A stretch of DNA of 51,687 bases from Pelagophyceae sp. CCMP2097 (GCA_026770575.1 MU657184.1:1-51687); one strand, 5' to 3'. Counted from the stretch's first letter, positions 9,778 to 23,358 are shown. Numbers and translations are program-made. The notes: a model not told the origin generated them from the letters alone.

Positions 9778-12344
9778 ATGGCGGCGCGGGGGTGCGCAGT
9801 TGCGCTCGTCGCCTTGAGCCTCATCGTTTTTTTTTCCGAGTCGCTCCTGTCGCCCCGGGGCCACCGCTCGGCGCCGGCGCGGCGGCCGCCGGCGAAGCGG
9901 CTTCAGGCGCTGTCGCCGGGGGAGACGAACAACCTCGTCGAGGACGACGGGTACTCGATCATGGTGCCGCCCCAGAGGCAATGGTGGTGGCAAAAGAAGG
10001 CCAAGACGCCGGGGACGCTCATCCTCGTGTGCGTTTCCTTGATTTTGCCACACGCGGAAGCGCCTGCAAGGCTCTTCGGCGTCCTTTGCGCGCGCCTTTG
10101 GACGCTTTGCGTAGGCGGCACGGCGAGTCGCTGTGGAACGAGAATTCGACGTTTACGGGCTGGGCCGACGTGGACCTGTCGCAGCGCGGCGAGCGCGAGA
10201 TCGAGCACGCGGCGCGGCTTTTACTTGAAGCGGGCTTCAAGATTGACGTGGCGTACACTTCCCGCCTCAAGCGCGCCATCCGGTCCACATGGATCGTACT
10301 GCGCGAGCTCGACCAAATCTACACCCCAGTCTACAAGTCGTGGCGCATGAACGAGCGCATGTACGGGGCGCTGACGGGCCTCTCGAAGCCGGCGCTGGCG
10401 CTGGAGCTCGGCGAGGCCAAAGTGCAGTCGTACCGCCACGGGCTCTACGACCGGCCGCCGCCCATGCCCGCAGACGGGTCGCACGCGTACTGGCCCGGCC
10501 GAGAGCGCAAGTACGACGACCTGGCCGCGGTGCCAAGAACAGAGTCGTTGTACGACACGATGCAAAGGTCGCTCCCACTCTGGGAGGCGCGCATCCTGCC
10601 TGATTTGAGGGCGGGCCTCAACGTGATGATCGTCGCGCACGGCAACTCGCTCAGGGCGCTGATCAAGGAGATTGACTCCATCGACGACGAGGCCATCACT
10701 CGCGTTCGGATCCCGAACGGGATCCCGCTCATATACAAGTTTGCCATTGAGGACCCAAAGGAGGCCAAGCTGAAGGACCCAAAGGGTCTGAAGCGCGGCA
10801 AGGACCCAAAGGCGTTGAAGCGCGCCTCGCTGCCGCGGCTGACGCCGTTGAAGCTCAGCACCATCGAAGGCTCGCCGTTGAGCGGCGAGTTCCTCGAAAA
10901 GAAGGGCCTGCTGCGCGCGGCGCTGCTGCGCGAGAGCGAGCTGTGGCGCAAGATCCCGGGCTACGACGCGTCTATTTACTCGTCGCCGTCGATGCGCGCG
11001 CTCTCCAAGCTGGAAATGTCGCGCAAGCTCATCGAGCTCGTCGGCGACACCACCGCGCTGGCCGAGCCGAACGGCGCCGAGGCAAAGGCCGCCGACGATT
11101 CGGCCGACAACGGCGTCGACGCCATGTACATGATGGGCGGCACGCCCGTGGCCGCGCCCGACGAGGGGCCGCTGGCCAACGAGGCGACGCCACAGTCGGC
11201 GCGCGGCGCGCATTACCGCGCGCCGGCGGCGTCGGTGAGCCGGCCGGACCGCGCGACGAAGTGGGTCGGGCCCGTGGTGATTATCGTGCGGCACGGCAAA
11301 ACGGAACATAACAAGCTCGGTCTTTTCACGGGCTGGGAGGACGCGCCGTTGGCCGCCGACGGCGTTGCCGAGGCGGCCAAGGCGGGCGTGCTGCTGCGCG
11401 AGCACGGATTTGAAGTTGACGTCGTCTTTACCTCATGGCTCTCCAGAGCGATTGAGACGGCCTGGCTCGTCCTTGCCGAATTGGATTCGCTGTGGGTGCC
11501 GATCGTCAAGACGTGGCGCTTGAACGAGCGCATGTACGGCGCTTTGACGGGCCTCTCGAAGAAGATGATCGCGCAGCGCCACGGCGACGCGCAGTTCATG
11601 CTCTGGCGCAGGTCGTACACGACGCGGCCGCCCGCCGTCTCTTCGTTTTCGCAGCACTACCCGGGCAACGACGAGCGCTACGTCAAGTACGTCCACGACG
11701 TCCGCCTGAGCTTCCGAGAGTCGCTGGTCCGCTCGCTGAGCAAGGGCAGGCTCTCTTTAGACAAAAAGCTGCCGCGCACCGAGTCGTTACAAGACTGTAT
11801 GGAGCGAACGATACCGTACTTCCGCGACGTCATCCTGCCGCGCGCCATCGCGCGCAACCGCACCGTCCTCATCGCCTCTTCCGAGAACGCCATCCGCGGC
11901 CTGCTGATGCACCTCTGCGAGATCCCCCCCGAGCGCATCTCGGAGATCGAAATCCCGACGGGCCTGCCGCTCATCTTCGACGTGCGGCAGAAGCGCGTGC
12001 GGCTCCTCGACGACGGCGACTACGACGCCGATCCGGTGCAGGCTTTGAAGCGCCACGACTTTGGAACCGCCAACGAGCTCCTCTTCCGGCCCTGCGTCCC
12101 GGTCGACGCCAACAACGAATCCTGCGACATCGACGAGCTCTTGGCTTGGGACCCCATCATCCGCTACGACCGAACCGGGAACGAAAACACGCCGCCGGCG
12201 CCAGTGGTCTGGCCGCCCGAGGCCGAAAAACCGCCCGATTACGCCCCGCCCTTGGAGGCGCCCGAGGCCGCCGCGCCCTCCGAGGCGCCCGACGACCGAG
12301 CCGCGCCCGGCTCGGCGGCCCACCCTCTGGTGAGTACATATTGA
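9778..12344 (+). CDS. Two-domain phosphoglycerate mutase (dPGM) protein, presequence-bearing
   Basis: Two exons (9778-10028, 10115-12344; 86-bp intron inside LILVRHGES) give 826 residues. Residues 1-25 are a hydrophobic signal (CAVALVALSLIVFF), followed by an Arg/Pro/Ala-rich stretch, as in bipartite plastid or secretory targeting. Domain 1 (about 80-290) is complete: LVRHGESLWN, ERMYGALTGL, VPRTESL and the second His in VAHGNSLRAL. Domain 2 (about 475-710) keeps VRHGKTEHN and ERMYGALTGL, but the second His motif reads IASSENAIRG. A charged linker with DPKxLKR repeats joins them. Domain 1 should interconvert 2- and 3-phosphoglycerate; domain 2 may be inactive or regulatory. The tail is Pro/Glu/Ala-rich. 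The stop is only 50 bp from the convergent CtpA stop. Confidence 0.88.
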
Positions 12345-12369
12345 GGAGGGGCCCGCGCCCTCCGCCCGC

Positions 12370-12382
12370 TTTACTTAATAAA
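12370..12382. terminator. Shared poly(A) region of two convergent genes
   Basis: AATAAA (12377-12382, +) serves the PGM gene, and on the minus strand AGTAAA (12375-12370) could serve CtpA. The stops lie at 12344 and 12394, so the 3' UTRs must overlap. Confidence 0.45.
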
Positions 12383-12393
12383 GATTGACCCTG

Positions 12394-13975
12394 TTAATTC
12401 GACGTCGCGAGGAGCGTCCCGGGCGCCCTTTTGAGGCAGTCTGCTGCCGAGTCGCCAAAGCCGCAGACCACGACGGCATCGGCGAGGACGCCGCGGCCGT
12501 TGATGTCGTCGCCCGACGGAGTGACGTACTTTGCCACGGTCACGGCCACCTACAACCGTGTGCGCACCATGTCAAGAGACAGGGGGTCTCCGCACCGCGC
12601 CGTCGATTCCCGGCGGGTCGCCGAGGGGCTGGACGCTCTGGATGACGCCTTTCCCGAAAGTATGTGCTGCCCCGAAGACAGTGGCGGCCTTGTTCTGCTG
12701 CAGCGCCGCCGTGAGGACCTGGATACGAGACTCAAGACCCGCGTTGCGACGGCCCGATTTCCGAATGATGCCGCGGCATTCGCCGGCGGCGGTCCCATTC
12801 CGCAGCGGACGCGGTTTTTTGACTTCCGCGGCCGAGGCAGTGTTGCCGTCGACGAGGACCAACGTCGGGGCGACGCCGCGCCGCGATGTCAGAGCGCCGT
12901 CCTCGACGGCGTCGTAGGTGAACGGCGCGCCTCTTTTATCCACGACGGTGACGACTCGCTCGCCCTGCTTCAGAAAGAGCCTGGCCACGCCGATACCGCC
13001 CTCCAAGCTGCCGCCGCCGTTGCCGCGCAGGTCGAGGATCAGCGGCCTTTTCGAGACGACGCTTGGCGCGAGGTCAGAAACCTTTTGGGGGGTATCAAAG
13101 GCGAAATTCCGAATCCGGATCACGTCCGTCGATCCAACAGAGGCCACGCGGACAGAGGACAACTCGACAATGCGCCGGTTGATCGTCGCCTTTATAGGGT
13201 TCGCCACGTCGCCATTTCGCGCAAACGACACGGTCACCTGCGTCCCCGCCTCGCCTCTAAAAGCTCGCGCCGCGCCCGCGCCGTCCGCGACTCCAAAGCC
13301 GGCCACTGCCAGGATTCGGTCGCCGGCTCGTAAACCGGCCTCGTCGGCGGGGGCGCCCGGTTCGACGTCGACGACGTCCACCGCGCCCTCCAGGCCGTCT
13401 ACCATTTGGACGCCCGCGCCGGCGACGAACGCGGCGTCGCCCAAAGTCGCCGCGACGAGTCTTTCGTAGGCGTCAGGGGCGATGTACCTGATCCCGTCGC
13501 TTCCGGCCGCCGGCAAATGCCGAAAACGCACCGCGTGTACTTGTCACCGAGCCTGCCGATCATGGCGACGACGTTTGCGCGCCCCGCGTCCGCGTCGGCG
13601 GCCTTGGCCTTCAGCAAACCGGTACGTTCGCCGAACCAGTCGACGCCGTTAAAGGTGCGGTCGAAGAAGAGGTGGTCCGTCTCGTGCCAGGCTTCCGCGG
13701 CGAGGCGCTGCTCCGCGGTGAACGCGGCTGCAGCGCAAGTCACCTACCTCTTCTGTGAAACGACGGCCGACCGGCGCCTTCTTCACCTGCGGCGCGGCCG
13801 TCGCGAGCGAGAGCGCGATGCCCAGCGCCGCGCAAGAGCGCGCCGCTGTGCGCGCGGTGCGGACGACGTCGTCGATGCGTGCTGCTACCGCGACGCTCCG
13901 TGCGACGCTTGATTGCCGCGGCGCCGACAGCGTCGACGCGCCGCGCCACAGAGTTGCTAGCAGCGCGAGGCGCAT
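12394..13975 (-). CDS. CTPA: Carboxyl-terminal processing protease CtpA (S41), thylakoid lumen
   Basis: Exons 13975-13787, 13743-13532, 13487-12824, 12718-12596 and 12549-12394 give 447 residues. The N-terminus has a signal-like start, an Arg-rich stretch, and a second hydrophobic segment ending in AAAA before FTAEQRLAAEAW, as in lumen-targeted proteins. FNGVDWF, LGDKYTRY, a PDZ domain (GVQMVDGLEGAVDV...), LDLRGNGGG, the catalytic Ser in VDGNTASAAE and the Lys in HTFGKGVIQS are all present. CtpA trims the C-terminus of the D1 protein of photosystem II. The intron 12719-12823 is 105 bp and lacks an in-frame stop, so retention would insert 35 residues beside the catalytic Ser. Other introns are 43-46 bp. 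Confidence 0.92.
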
Positions 13976-14102
13976 GGCCGCGGTGTGTAGCGGCGGGCCG
14001 TCGGAAGTCGCCTCGGTTGAGGCTCTCGAAGCAGTGTTGAATTTCCGGGACGATAATTATTTACAAAGAGAGGGCTTGTCTGCGCAGGGTGCGTCGACGG
14101 TG

Positions 14103-14955
14103 TCATCGCAGCGCGCCGGTGACCATCTCGATGATGAAGAACGCCGACGTGTTGACTGGGACTGCGCGCAGTAGAACAGGCAAATAGCCCCGGTAAAAGC
14201 CGCGCCAGCCGGCCTCTGCGAACACGGTCCGGACTGTCGACTCATAAGACGCGCCGAGCGGCCTAGGAGCGGCGTTTCGCCGGTGTTGAAACGCGCGGGA
14301 CGCACCCGAGCATGTGGCGCGTCTTGACGACGTCGAGGGGCAGGCAGATGGTCCATTCTAAAACGCCCGCGACGCCGCCCGCGACAGCCGGCCGCCAGTC
14401 GAGTCCCCCGGCGCCCGCAGGTGCCCAGCGCCTGAGAAGGTGCTCGTAGACGACGAAGAAGATGGCCTGCGACGTGCCCAGGTGCAATGCCGTGGGCCCG
14501 GAACCGTGGAGGAGCATCTTTGCGCCATGCGCCCGGTAAAGGTCTCTAGCGGCACTTAGAGCGCCGGTCCTTTGGTTCTGCGCGTGGACCTTGACGACGT
14601 CGGAGGAGCACGTCGCTGCCGCGATGACGACGCCGCATAGAGCGCCGCATACCGCGTCTCGCACGAGTAAGGGCGCTTCTTCGAGGGATCTTTGCGAAGC
14701 GGCGTAGGCGCAGTACGAAAAAGACCACACCGGTGTCACCGTCGCCAGCGGCGCCGCCACGCCGGCGAAGAGCGAACGGAAGAGGCCGGTCGTGGCGCCG
14801 CTCTGCAGACGGACCTTTATTGAGTCAAACGGATGCGCCACAAACACGGCCGCCGCGCCACCCGCCGTGCCCGCGACCAAAGCGATCCATGGCGGCTGTT
14901 CAGAATACTTCGCAGCCTCCGCGGGCGCCGGCACTCCATCGACGGCCGCGGGCAT
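14103..14955 (-). CDS. Mitochondrial carrier (SLC25), carnitine/ornithine-like
   Basis: Two exons (14955-14306, 14262-14103; 43-bp intron) give 269 residues. Carrier signatures are HPFDSIKVRLQ, SSDVVKVHAQ and LPLDVVKTRHM, and the end (FYRGYLPVLLRAVPVNTSAF) matches the carnitine/acylcarnitine and ornithine carrier branch. The second signature has Ser in place of the usual Pro, which may alter gating. The frame is open upstream of the chosen ATG, but only with non-ATG starts; a longer N-terminus is possible. Located in the inner mitochondrial membrane by family; substrate not certain. Confidence 0.87.
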
Positions 14956-15359
14956 GCCGAGAGGCGCGGCCGCGCACGACTTCTCGGGAGCGGAGCGCAG
15001 CGACCGAGGTGCCGCGGCAATGCAGCGCCGCGTGCCGAGCAGTGACCGCGCGCGTCGCGGAAGGGAGCGAGTCCCAAGCCGCGACACCCCAGGCCGCGTC
15101 CTTCGTGGAACGTCGACGACCAATGATTAGGAATCCTAGATCTAGCTACGAATGAGAGACGACATAGGCCCTATTTGGGTCTTGTTGACCTCAGTGACGT
15201 CACACCCGTCCCGAGAGTGGAATCTCAAGCAATCGACCCGTTCGGATGAAGGTAGGTGCCCCAAACCAGGACCTCAAGTGGCGTCGTGAAGCGATACAGA
15301 ATACTACTAGTAGCAAAAATTGGACGCTCTTCGCGTCTCGCGACGTGGTGGGTTGCTGC
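14956..15359. other. Intergenic region (carrier promoter, GAPDH 3' end)
   Basis: No gene seen. Holds the palindrome TAGGAATCCTA at 15128-15138, about 170 bp before the carrier ATG; the same word recurs at 39305 and twice at 43818. Confidence 0.5.
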
Positions 15360-16684
<1,325 letters not shown>

Positions 16685-17270
16685 TTTGATGAACCTAAAA
16701 TTGAGTCGATCGATGCAAGGCGGGGTTCGCCCGGGGCTTCGCCGCGCCGCGCGCAGGCGCCCGGAGAGCCCCGCCGCTCAAGTCGCGCCCCGCGGGCCCC
16801 GCGCGTGCGGGAAAACATTAGGAAGCTCACGTAAGTTGAACTTGACTACGAGTGTGAGTTGGAGATGGAATTGAGAGGGTGGACACGTGTGGGTCCGGAA
16901 ATGGCCGGATCCTTTATGAGGTTCTTCGCCGAGCTTGGGCTCTCATCGTGAGCTCAGGTGGTGCAAGTTGGGTTGCACGTTGGGGGAAGCGTCCACCAGC
17001 GGCCTCCTCTTCGACTTGTTTCATCCCGGCGGTTCCGCCGAGTCCCCAAGCTCTCTCATCAGAGTGGAAGAGTCGGCTGCATCGAGATGGCACTGTCCTG
17101 AACGCATCCGAGTCGTTTCCAAAGAAGTTCATAAAGTTATATGCGAGGACTGCGACGTCAACTGCTCGTCGAGACGGTGGACGGGCCTTTGATAGAGGAT
17201 TCGAGGGCATCGGCGGCGTCCTCGGCACGTCGGCGGTATCCTCGGCGCGGCGTCTGCTGCGCCGTCGCGG
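16685..17270. promoter_or_regulatory. GAPDH upstream region with probable 5' UTR intron
   Basis: No coding sequence supported. On the minus strand a GTGAGC donor at 16830 and a TTTTAG acceptor at 16695 flank a probable 136-bp 5' UTR intron. The rest (16831-17270) must contain the GAPDH promoter and the 3' UTR of the thiolase gene. Confidence 0.45.
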
Positions 17271-18887
17271 TTAGTGGATCACCTCAAACAGTCCCGCGGC
17301 GCCCATGCCGCCGCCGATGCACATGGTCACGACGACGTGCTTGGCCTTGCGGCGGCGGCCCTCGAGCAGCGCGTGGCCGACCATTCTCGCGCCGGACATG
17401 CCGAAGGGGTGTCCGATTGAGATTGCGCCTCCGTTGACGTTCACCACCGAATGGTCAATCCCCAACGCGCGCATGGCGTACAGAGGCACGCAGGCAAAGG
17501 CCTCGTTGATCTCCCACAGGTCAATGTCATCGACGGTGAGGCCCGCCTGCCGGAGGAGCTTGGGCACGGCGACGACTGGGCCGATGCCCATCTCGTCGAC
17601 GCCGCAGCCGGCGACGGCGTAGCCGCGGAAGATGCCCAGCGGCGCCACGCCGTTCTTGGCCGCGTAGGCGGCGTCCATCACAACACAAGCCGAGGCACCG
17701 TCGCTCAACTGCGAGGCGTTGCCGGCCGTAATGAACGCGTCCGCGTCCTCGGCCGCGCGGACCGGTTTCTAAGGGCAGAATCGCGCGCGGACGGCCGCGG
17801 AAAGGGCGTACCAGGCCGGCGATGGACTCGTACGTCGTGCTCGGGCGGTTGCATTCGTCTTTGGTGACAGTATAGTCCACCTCCGAAGTCGCCTTGGTCT
17901 CCTTGTCCTGGACCAACCTAATTTGGCCCGTACGCCGTTTTCGAAGAAGGCCCCGACGCACATTTTGGTCGCCATGGCCACGATTTCGTAGTCGTAGAGC
18001 CCCGCGAGCTGCGCCGCCGCGGTGCGCTTCTGCGACTCGACTGAAAAATAGTCCGAATCTTCGCGCGAGATGCCGTAGCGGCGCGAGAGGATGTCGGCCG
18101 TCTCGATCATGGGCATGTACATGGCCGGGTAGCGCTCCAGCATGCGCTGGTCGGGCACCGTCGTCTTGGCCACCAAAGGGCCGACCATGGAGATGGACTC
18201 TACCCCGGCGCCGACGCTGACGTCGGCGGCGCCGCCGAGAACGTGCTGCGACGCGGAGACGATGGCCTGGAGGCCCGAAGAGCAGAAGCGGTTGATCGTC
18301 GCGCCAGACGTCGACGGCGGGCACCCAGCCCAGAGGGCCGCGCAGCGAGCGACGTTGTGGCCCGTCACGCCCATCGGGTTCGCGCAGCCCGCGAAGACAT
18401 CGTCCACCGCAGCCTAGCGCCGAGAAACGTCCGAAAGGCGCGCACCGGAAGCGGCGCAAATCGGAAGCGCAGAGCCCCGCCCGATATCACAAACGACTTT
18501 TGCAACGAAGCTCCCTTTGGAATGCAACGAGCCTCCTGTGGAAAAGTCTCGAGGCGCCATAGCAGCACGCTCCACGTCGGGATGGTCGGCCGAGGGCGAG
18601 AGGCACGGCGTGGCACCGGGTCTACGCCCGCGCGCTGCATCGCGTGCTGGATCGTGTGCCTGCGGGTTCGCGGCTTTGCGACGGCGCGGGCTTCGAAGAC
18701 GCAAGAAGGCAGTCGCCGCGGGGCGTCGCGGAGTCTGCGTGGCATGAAAAAATCCACGCAAAGAGATCGGTGGTGGCTACTATACTCACCCGAGGATCGC
18801 CACGCCGTGCGTGTTGTTAAACCCGCCGCGGAACGACTTGGCCAGGCCCGTGCGCGCCGTCGAGGCGATGACCACTTGGCGCGACAT
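17271..18887 (-). CDS. Acetyl-CoA acyltransferase (3-ketoacyl-CoA thiolase)
   Basis: Five exons (18887-18790, 18659-18617, 18413-17962, 17917-17812, 17768-17271) give 398 residues, the standard thiolase length. Catalytic groups are visible: Cys in [11 protein letters not shown], the NEAFA motif, [17 protein letters not shown] with the His, and the second Cys in [13 protein letters not shown]. This would make or cleave beta-ketoacyl-CoA, as in the last step of fatty-acid beta-oxidation. Two introns are only 43-44 bp and the 43-nt exon 2 ([14 protein letters not shown]) is needed to keep the frame. The N-terminus ([19 protein letters not shown]) has no obvious presequence. Divergent from the dynein-tail gene across 267 bp. 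Confidence 0.93.
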
Positions 18888-19154
18888 GGCGAGGGAAGGC
18901 GCGCGCGCGGCGTCGAAGAAAGCTTAAGAGCCCAAAGAACTTGCTGTTCAATCCGAACGAATTCCGCGCGATAGGGCAGAATCGAAGCCTTCGGTGCGTC
19001 GTCGCGGGTCTCGGAGCGTCGGTGGTCTCGAGCTCTGCCCAACGCCGAAGGTCGATCGGCACACAGCGCTTTTCGTGCGGAACCGCGGCTCTTTGCGGGC
19101 GCTTTATTTCGGCGACGAATTTGTTGAAACGGGCCTTCGACCAGGTTCCGGGGC

Positions 19155-22100
19155 ATGGCGGTCGGGTCGCTGGAGACGCCGGGGTCGGCGTCGCTGCCGC
19201 CGGCGGCCGACGCGGACCTGGAGACGCTGCTGGGGCTGCCTGCGGCGCCGCACCGGTCCGAGGGCGACGCCGCATTCCTGACGCTCGACGACGTTTGCGC
19301 GCGGAGCGCCGCGCAGGAGCTCTCGGGTGCGCCGCTGCCCCGGCGTGCCGCCGATGGAGATGCGTCGACGGAGATGTGTGGTTCGAAGTCGCACGAGTTC
19401 GGCTGAGCGACGCCTTTGGCGGCCTTTAGGCTCGGTGGCCAAGTCGCGCGTGCGCTTCATGGTCGACGGCGCGACGTACCGCGACGCGTGGTTCGGCCTG
19501 ACCGCGTTTCTGCGCGAGGCCATGGCCGACGCTGCGAGCTCGGGCCGCGCGGTGCGCGTCGCGACGATGGCGACGATGACGCACCGATGCTACGCCATGG
19601 GCATCCGCGTCCCGACGTTTGTGCTCCACGCGCGCTACAAGCGCAAGTACGGCCTCGCCCAGGACTCGGCCGTCGACGCGCGCCGCGGCGTGGGCGTTTG
19701 ATGGAAAAGGAGCCCCTCGTGGGGAACCCACGGCCCCCGTCGGACGCTATCTTTGCAGGCGACGGCGGCGCTGTGCGCGGCGCACGCGTGCGAGCTGGAT
19801 TCAGCGCGCATCGGCGAGTTGTGCGGGCTGGACGCGGACGTTGCGCTCTTCGCCGTCGAGAGCGTGCTTGGCACCATGGGCCTCCTCGCCGCCGCGGGCG
19901 CGCCGGTGCGCGTCCACTTCGGCGTCGGCGAGCTCGTCATCGCCGACCAATCGGCACGCTTTACCTTTACGCAGCAAGCGCCGGAGCGGCCGCGAAGGCC
20001 CGGCGCGGGTACGGCGTCGAAGACGGCTTCTAACCCCAGGCTTTTGCCCAGGCGCATGCGCCTCGTCCAGGGCGCGGCGGCGGCGGCGGCGTCGCCCAAC
20101 GCCCGCGTCCTCGGCCGCTTCGTCGACATAGCCGCGACGGAGGTCGACGCCGACGACGACGCGGAGGCGCAAGCCGCAGAGGCGGCGGCGTTCGGCCGCG
20201 CTTTAGAGTCGCTTCCGAGGCCGACGCTGGCGGCTTCGCACACCGAGGCAGATTACCGCGCGGCGATGGAGGCCTTTTCGAATTCGCCGCGCAAGGCGGC
20301 GCCGCCGCTCTTGGACGCGCACTCGCGGCTGCGCGCAGCAACCTTCTCCGACGCCACCGCGTCGGCGTCGGCCAGAATCGGCGCGCACTACAACGCGCCT
20401 GTGCAGAATGGCCGCGGGCCCGCCGCGCTGTCGCCGCGCGCGCAGGCCGCCGAGGCCGCCGAAAAGACGGCAGTGGCGGCGGACGAGGCCGCCGTGCCGT
20501 GCGCGGCAGCGTTCGAGGCGTACCCCGCCGCGGACGCGGCTCTGTACGCGCACTACGCGGCGCACGGCGTCCCGTCGGACGTCGTCGAGCCGGCGTCGGA
20601 CGCCATGGTCAGGGCCTTCCTCGAGCGCGTCGCGCCCAGAGTCCCGCCAGGGACCGTGCTACCCTGGCCCGGCGGCGACGCTCCAACCGTCGAGGACGTC
20701 GCCGTCATGGAATCGGTCGCGGCGTCTTCGCCGATGAGCGTGATGTCTCCGTACTTCCCGGACGACGCGCCCGCGGCCGTGTCGACGTCTGTGCGGCGCA
20801 TCATGGAGCTGCTCCGCCAGCGCCACGCCGTGTCGATCCAAAAGGCGACGCTGGACTACGTCCTGCTGTCGGCGCCCGAGCGTCAAAGGCTGGGCCTCGT
20901 GCACGGGGCGCCGCCGGAGCTGCGCGTGCGGCCGGAGCGGCTGCCGCAAAAGCCGCCCGCGGCGTGGCGGAACAACATTTCCAAGGCGAAGCGCGTTTTG
21001 CAGCACCGCCTCGTCATCACGACCAAGCCGTTCATCGAATGCCACCGACTCTGGCAGGACTTCCACGATGTGCTTTTGGTCAAGCTGCCCGCGACGGCGC
21101 AAGTGCCCGCGTTTGAGGCAAGGCCCAAGCGGACTGCCGTCCTCGGCGGCGGCGCAGCGGTGACGGTCGACGACTTTGTCGTCGAGCAACTGAAGCGCGT
21201 GGACGAGGTGACAGCGCTGCTGCGGAGCGAGTGGCATCCGAAACTGGCGCGTGCCTTTTTCGCGGCGATTGAAGACGGCACTTTGAAGCTCGGCGGCGAC
21301 GGCGACGTCGACGAGTCCGCCTACTTCAACGCCGCCGCTTTGATCATGGGCTCGCAGCTGAACCACATCGTTCGAGGGTCAATAGCAGCTTTGGTGGACT
21401 TTTTCGAGGCCTTTACGCCTGGCCACTTGGCGACGGCGCCGGCCGCGTTCCTGGTCAAGCCAGACGTTTTGGCAGACGTTTCGAATCCGTGCATCTCGTT
21501 CGAAAGGCAGTCTGCGCACCTCCGCGATGCCGTGGAGAGGGTCTTTGACAGAGTAGCAAGAGCCTTTGAAGGCTTTGAAAGAGTCGAGGTTTGGCAGCGG
21601 CAAATCTGGGATGATGGGGGCGAGCAGCCGGCATCGGCGGCGCCGCGCGCGAGCGCGGTCAACGACGGCCGGCGGTCGGCGAACTCGGCGACGAAGCGAA
21701 CGGCGCTCCCGCAGCGCTCGACGACTTCGGCGCAGGCACTGCACGACGACGAGACGGCCGTTTCGACGTGGACTTCGGGCAAGATCGTTTCGAAAGGCGG
21801 CAAGCAGAAGCGCAATTTCTTAGTGGCCATTGAAGCCGACGACGCGCTGCTCCTCTCGGCGCGGAAACGCATTTTATACGTCGTCCAAGCAAACCTCGCC
21901 GTCGCAAAAGCAAACGTCGACTTGTACGCGCCCTTTGCCTTCCTCCTCGAGGCGGCGCCGGTGGCGCCGCAGCAACGCGACGATGACGAAGATGACGACG
22001 AAACGTACGGGGCGTCTCGCAGCCAAGGGCCTCGCAGCCAAGGGCCGGACAAACTCCAAAGAGCAAGAGGCGCAGACGTCGTCGCCGACCTCTCTGCTTT

Positions 22101-23358
22101 GGAGGTGCAGATCAGCGACCTTTGGGCGGCGGCGAGGGGCGTCTGCGTCTCTCAGCACTTCGCTGCTGCGCCGTTGCTGGAAGTCGGCGTCTTGGCGGTG
22201 CACGCGACCCTCGTGGACCGCGCTTTAGCCCGGTCGCGGCGTCTTCTGGAAGGCGTCCAGGCTGTCGTGGCGGGCGACGTGCGCGGCCTGACGAAGCGCG
22301 CGCGCGTCACCGTACTCTGGCTTCAGCGGCGGCCGGCTTCCGTCGACGAGCTCGTGGCGGCGCAGAGGAACCTGCTCACGGCCGAAACGCGCGACCTGGG
22401 CGACTTCGCAGACGCGCAGTCCGACGTCCAGCGGCGCGTCGCGTTCTTGGTGAGGCACAACGGCTTGACAATGGACGTCTTGTCTCAGGCGCAGGCTGGT
22501 CATCAGGCCGTGGCCGAAGTCCGGGACCAAGTCGCAAAAGGCCCGAAACAACTCGCGCTGGCCAAGCGCTCCGTGGAAGCGGACCTCGCGAAGCGAAGCG
22601 CGGCGCTTGCGGTGGAATTGTCGAACGTGGCAAAAGCTGTGTCAGCATTCTCGGACCGGGGCAACCCGAAGATGATCCGAGAGTACATGGAGCAGCTCCG
22701 CGAGGTCCGGCGAGGCGTCGACCGCGCCGCCGAAGAGGCGCAATTGTTCAACGCGGAGGAAACGAAGCTCGGGCTGGAGAAAGTGACATTCTTCAGCTTG
22801 TCCGACATCTTTGCAGAGCTGGAGCCGTACGAGCAGTTGTGGGCCACAGCGCTGCAGTTCCACCTCGTCTTCTCGACGTGGGTCAAGGGCCCCATCCGCG
22901 CTTTAGATGGAGACGAGGCGGCGTCGGCACATGCAGAAATGTCCAAAACTTTTGACGCTCTCGTGGAGAAGCTCCAGGCCGCAGACGCTTCAGAGCCGCA
23001 CAAGTTCGCGCTCTCGATCCAGGCGCAGTTGGACCGCTTCGCGCCCAACGTACCTATTATTAGAGCGCTGAGCTCGAAGCATCTGACGGAAGCGCACTGG
23101 CGAGAGATCTCCGCCGTCTTCGGGTTCCAGCTCAATTCAGAGTCCATCACCAATCTGACCAACCTCCTCGAGCTGAGCGAGAACCGCCCGGGCAAGGCGG
23201 AGATGCTCGACGACATTGCGAAACGCGCAAAGTTAGAGGCCCTCGGCGAGCCGGAACCCGCGCCCAAAGCTGCCGCCGACACCGCCGCCGACACCGCCGA
23301 GCCCGCCGCCGAACCCGCGGTCGACCCCGCGGCGGACCGACCAGGCGACGCGCCCTGA
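19155..23358 (+). CDS. Dynein heavy-chain tail/linker fragment without motor domain
   Basis: Exons 19155-19326, 19430-19689 and 19759-23358 give 1,343 residues. The last third resembles the DHC_N2 linker of monomeric inner-arm axonemal dyneins: DIFAELEPYEQLWATALQF, WVKGPIRALDGDEA, FAPNVPIIRALSSKHLTEAHW and EISAVFGFQL. In a full heavy chain this is followed by about 2,500-3,000 residues with six AAA+ modules. Here the frame ends about 70 residues later after an Ala/Pro/Glu/Asp-rich tail, and a different gene lies 87 bp beyond on the other strand. No P-loop is present. The first ~300 residues are Ala-rich and not recognised. The product could bind dynein partners but cannot hydrolyse ATP. Confidence 0.8.

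Noticed and set aside
12329..12344. Perfect donor GTGAGTA near the end of the PGM coding sequence
   Set aside because: No acceptor and further exon can fit before the convergent CtpA gene 50 bp away; the in-frame TGA is taken as the stop.
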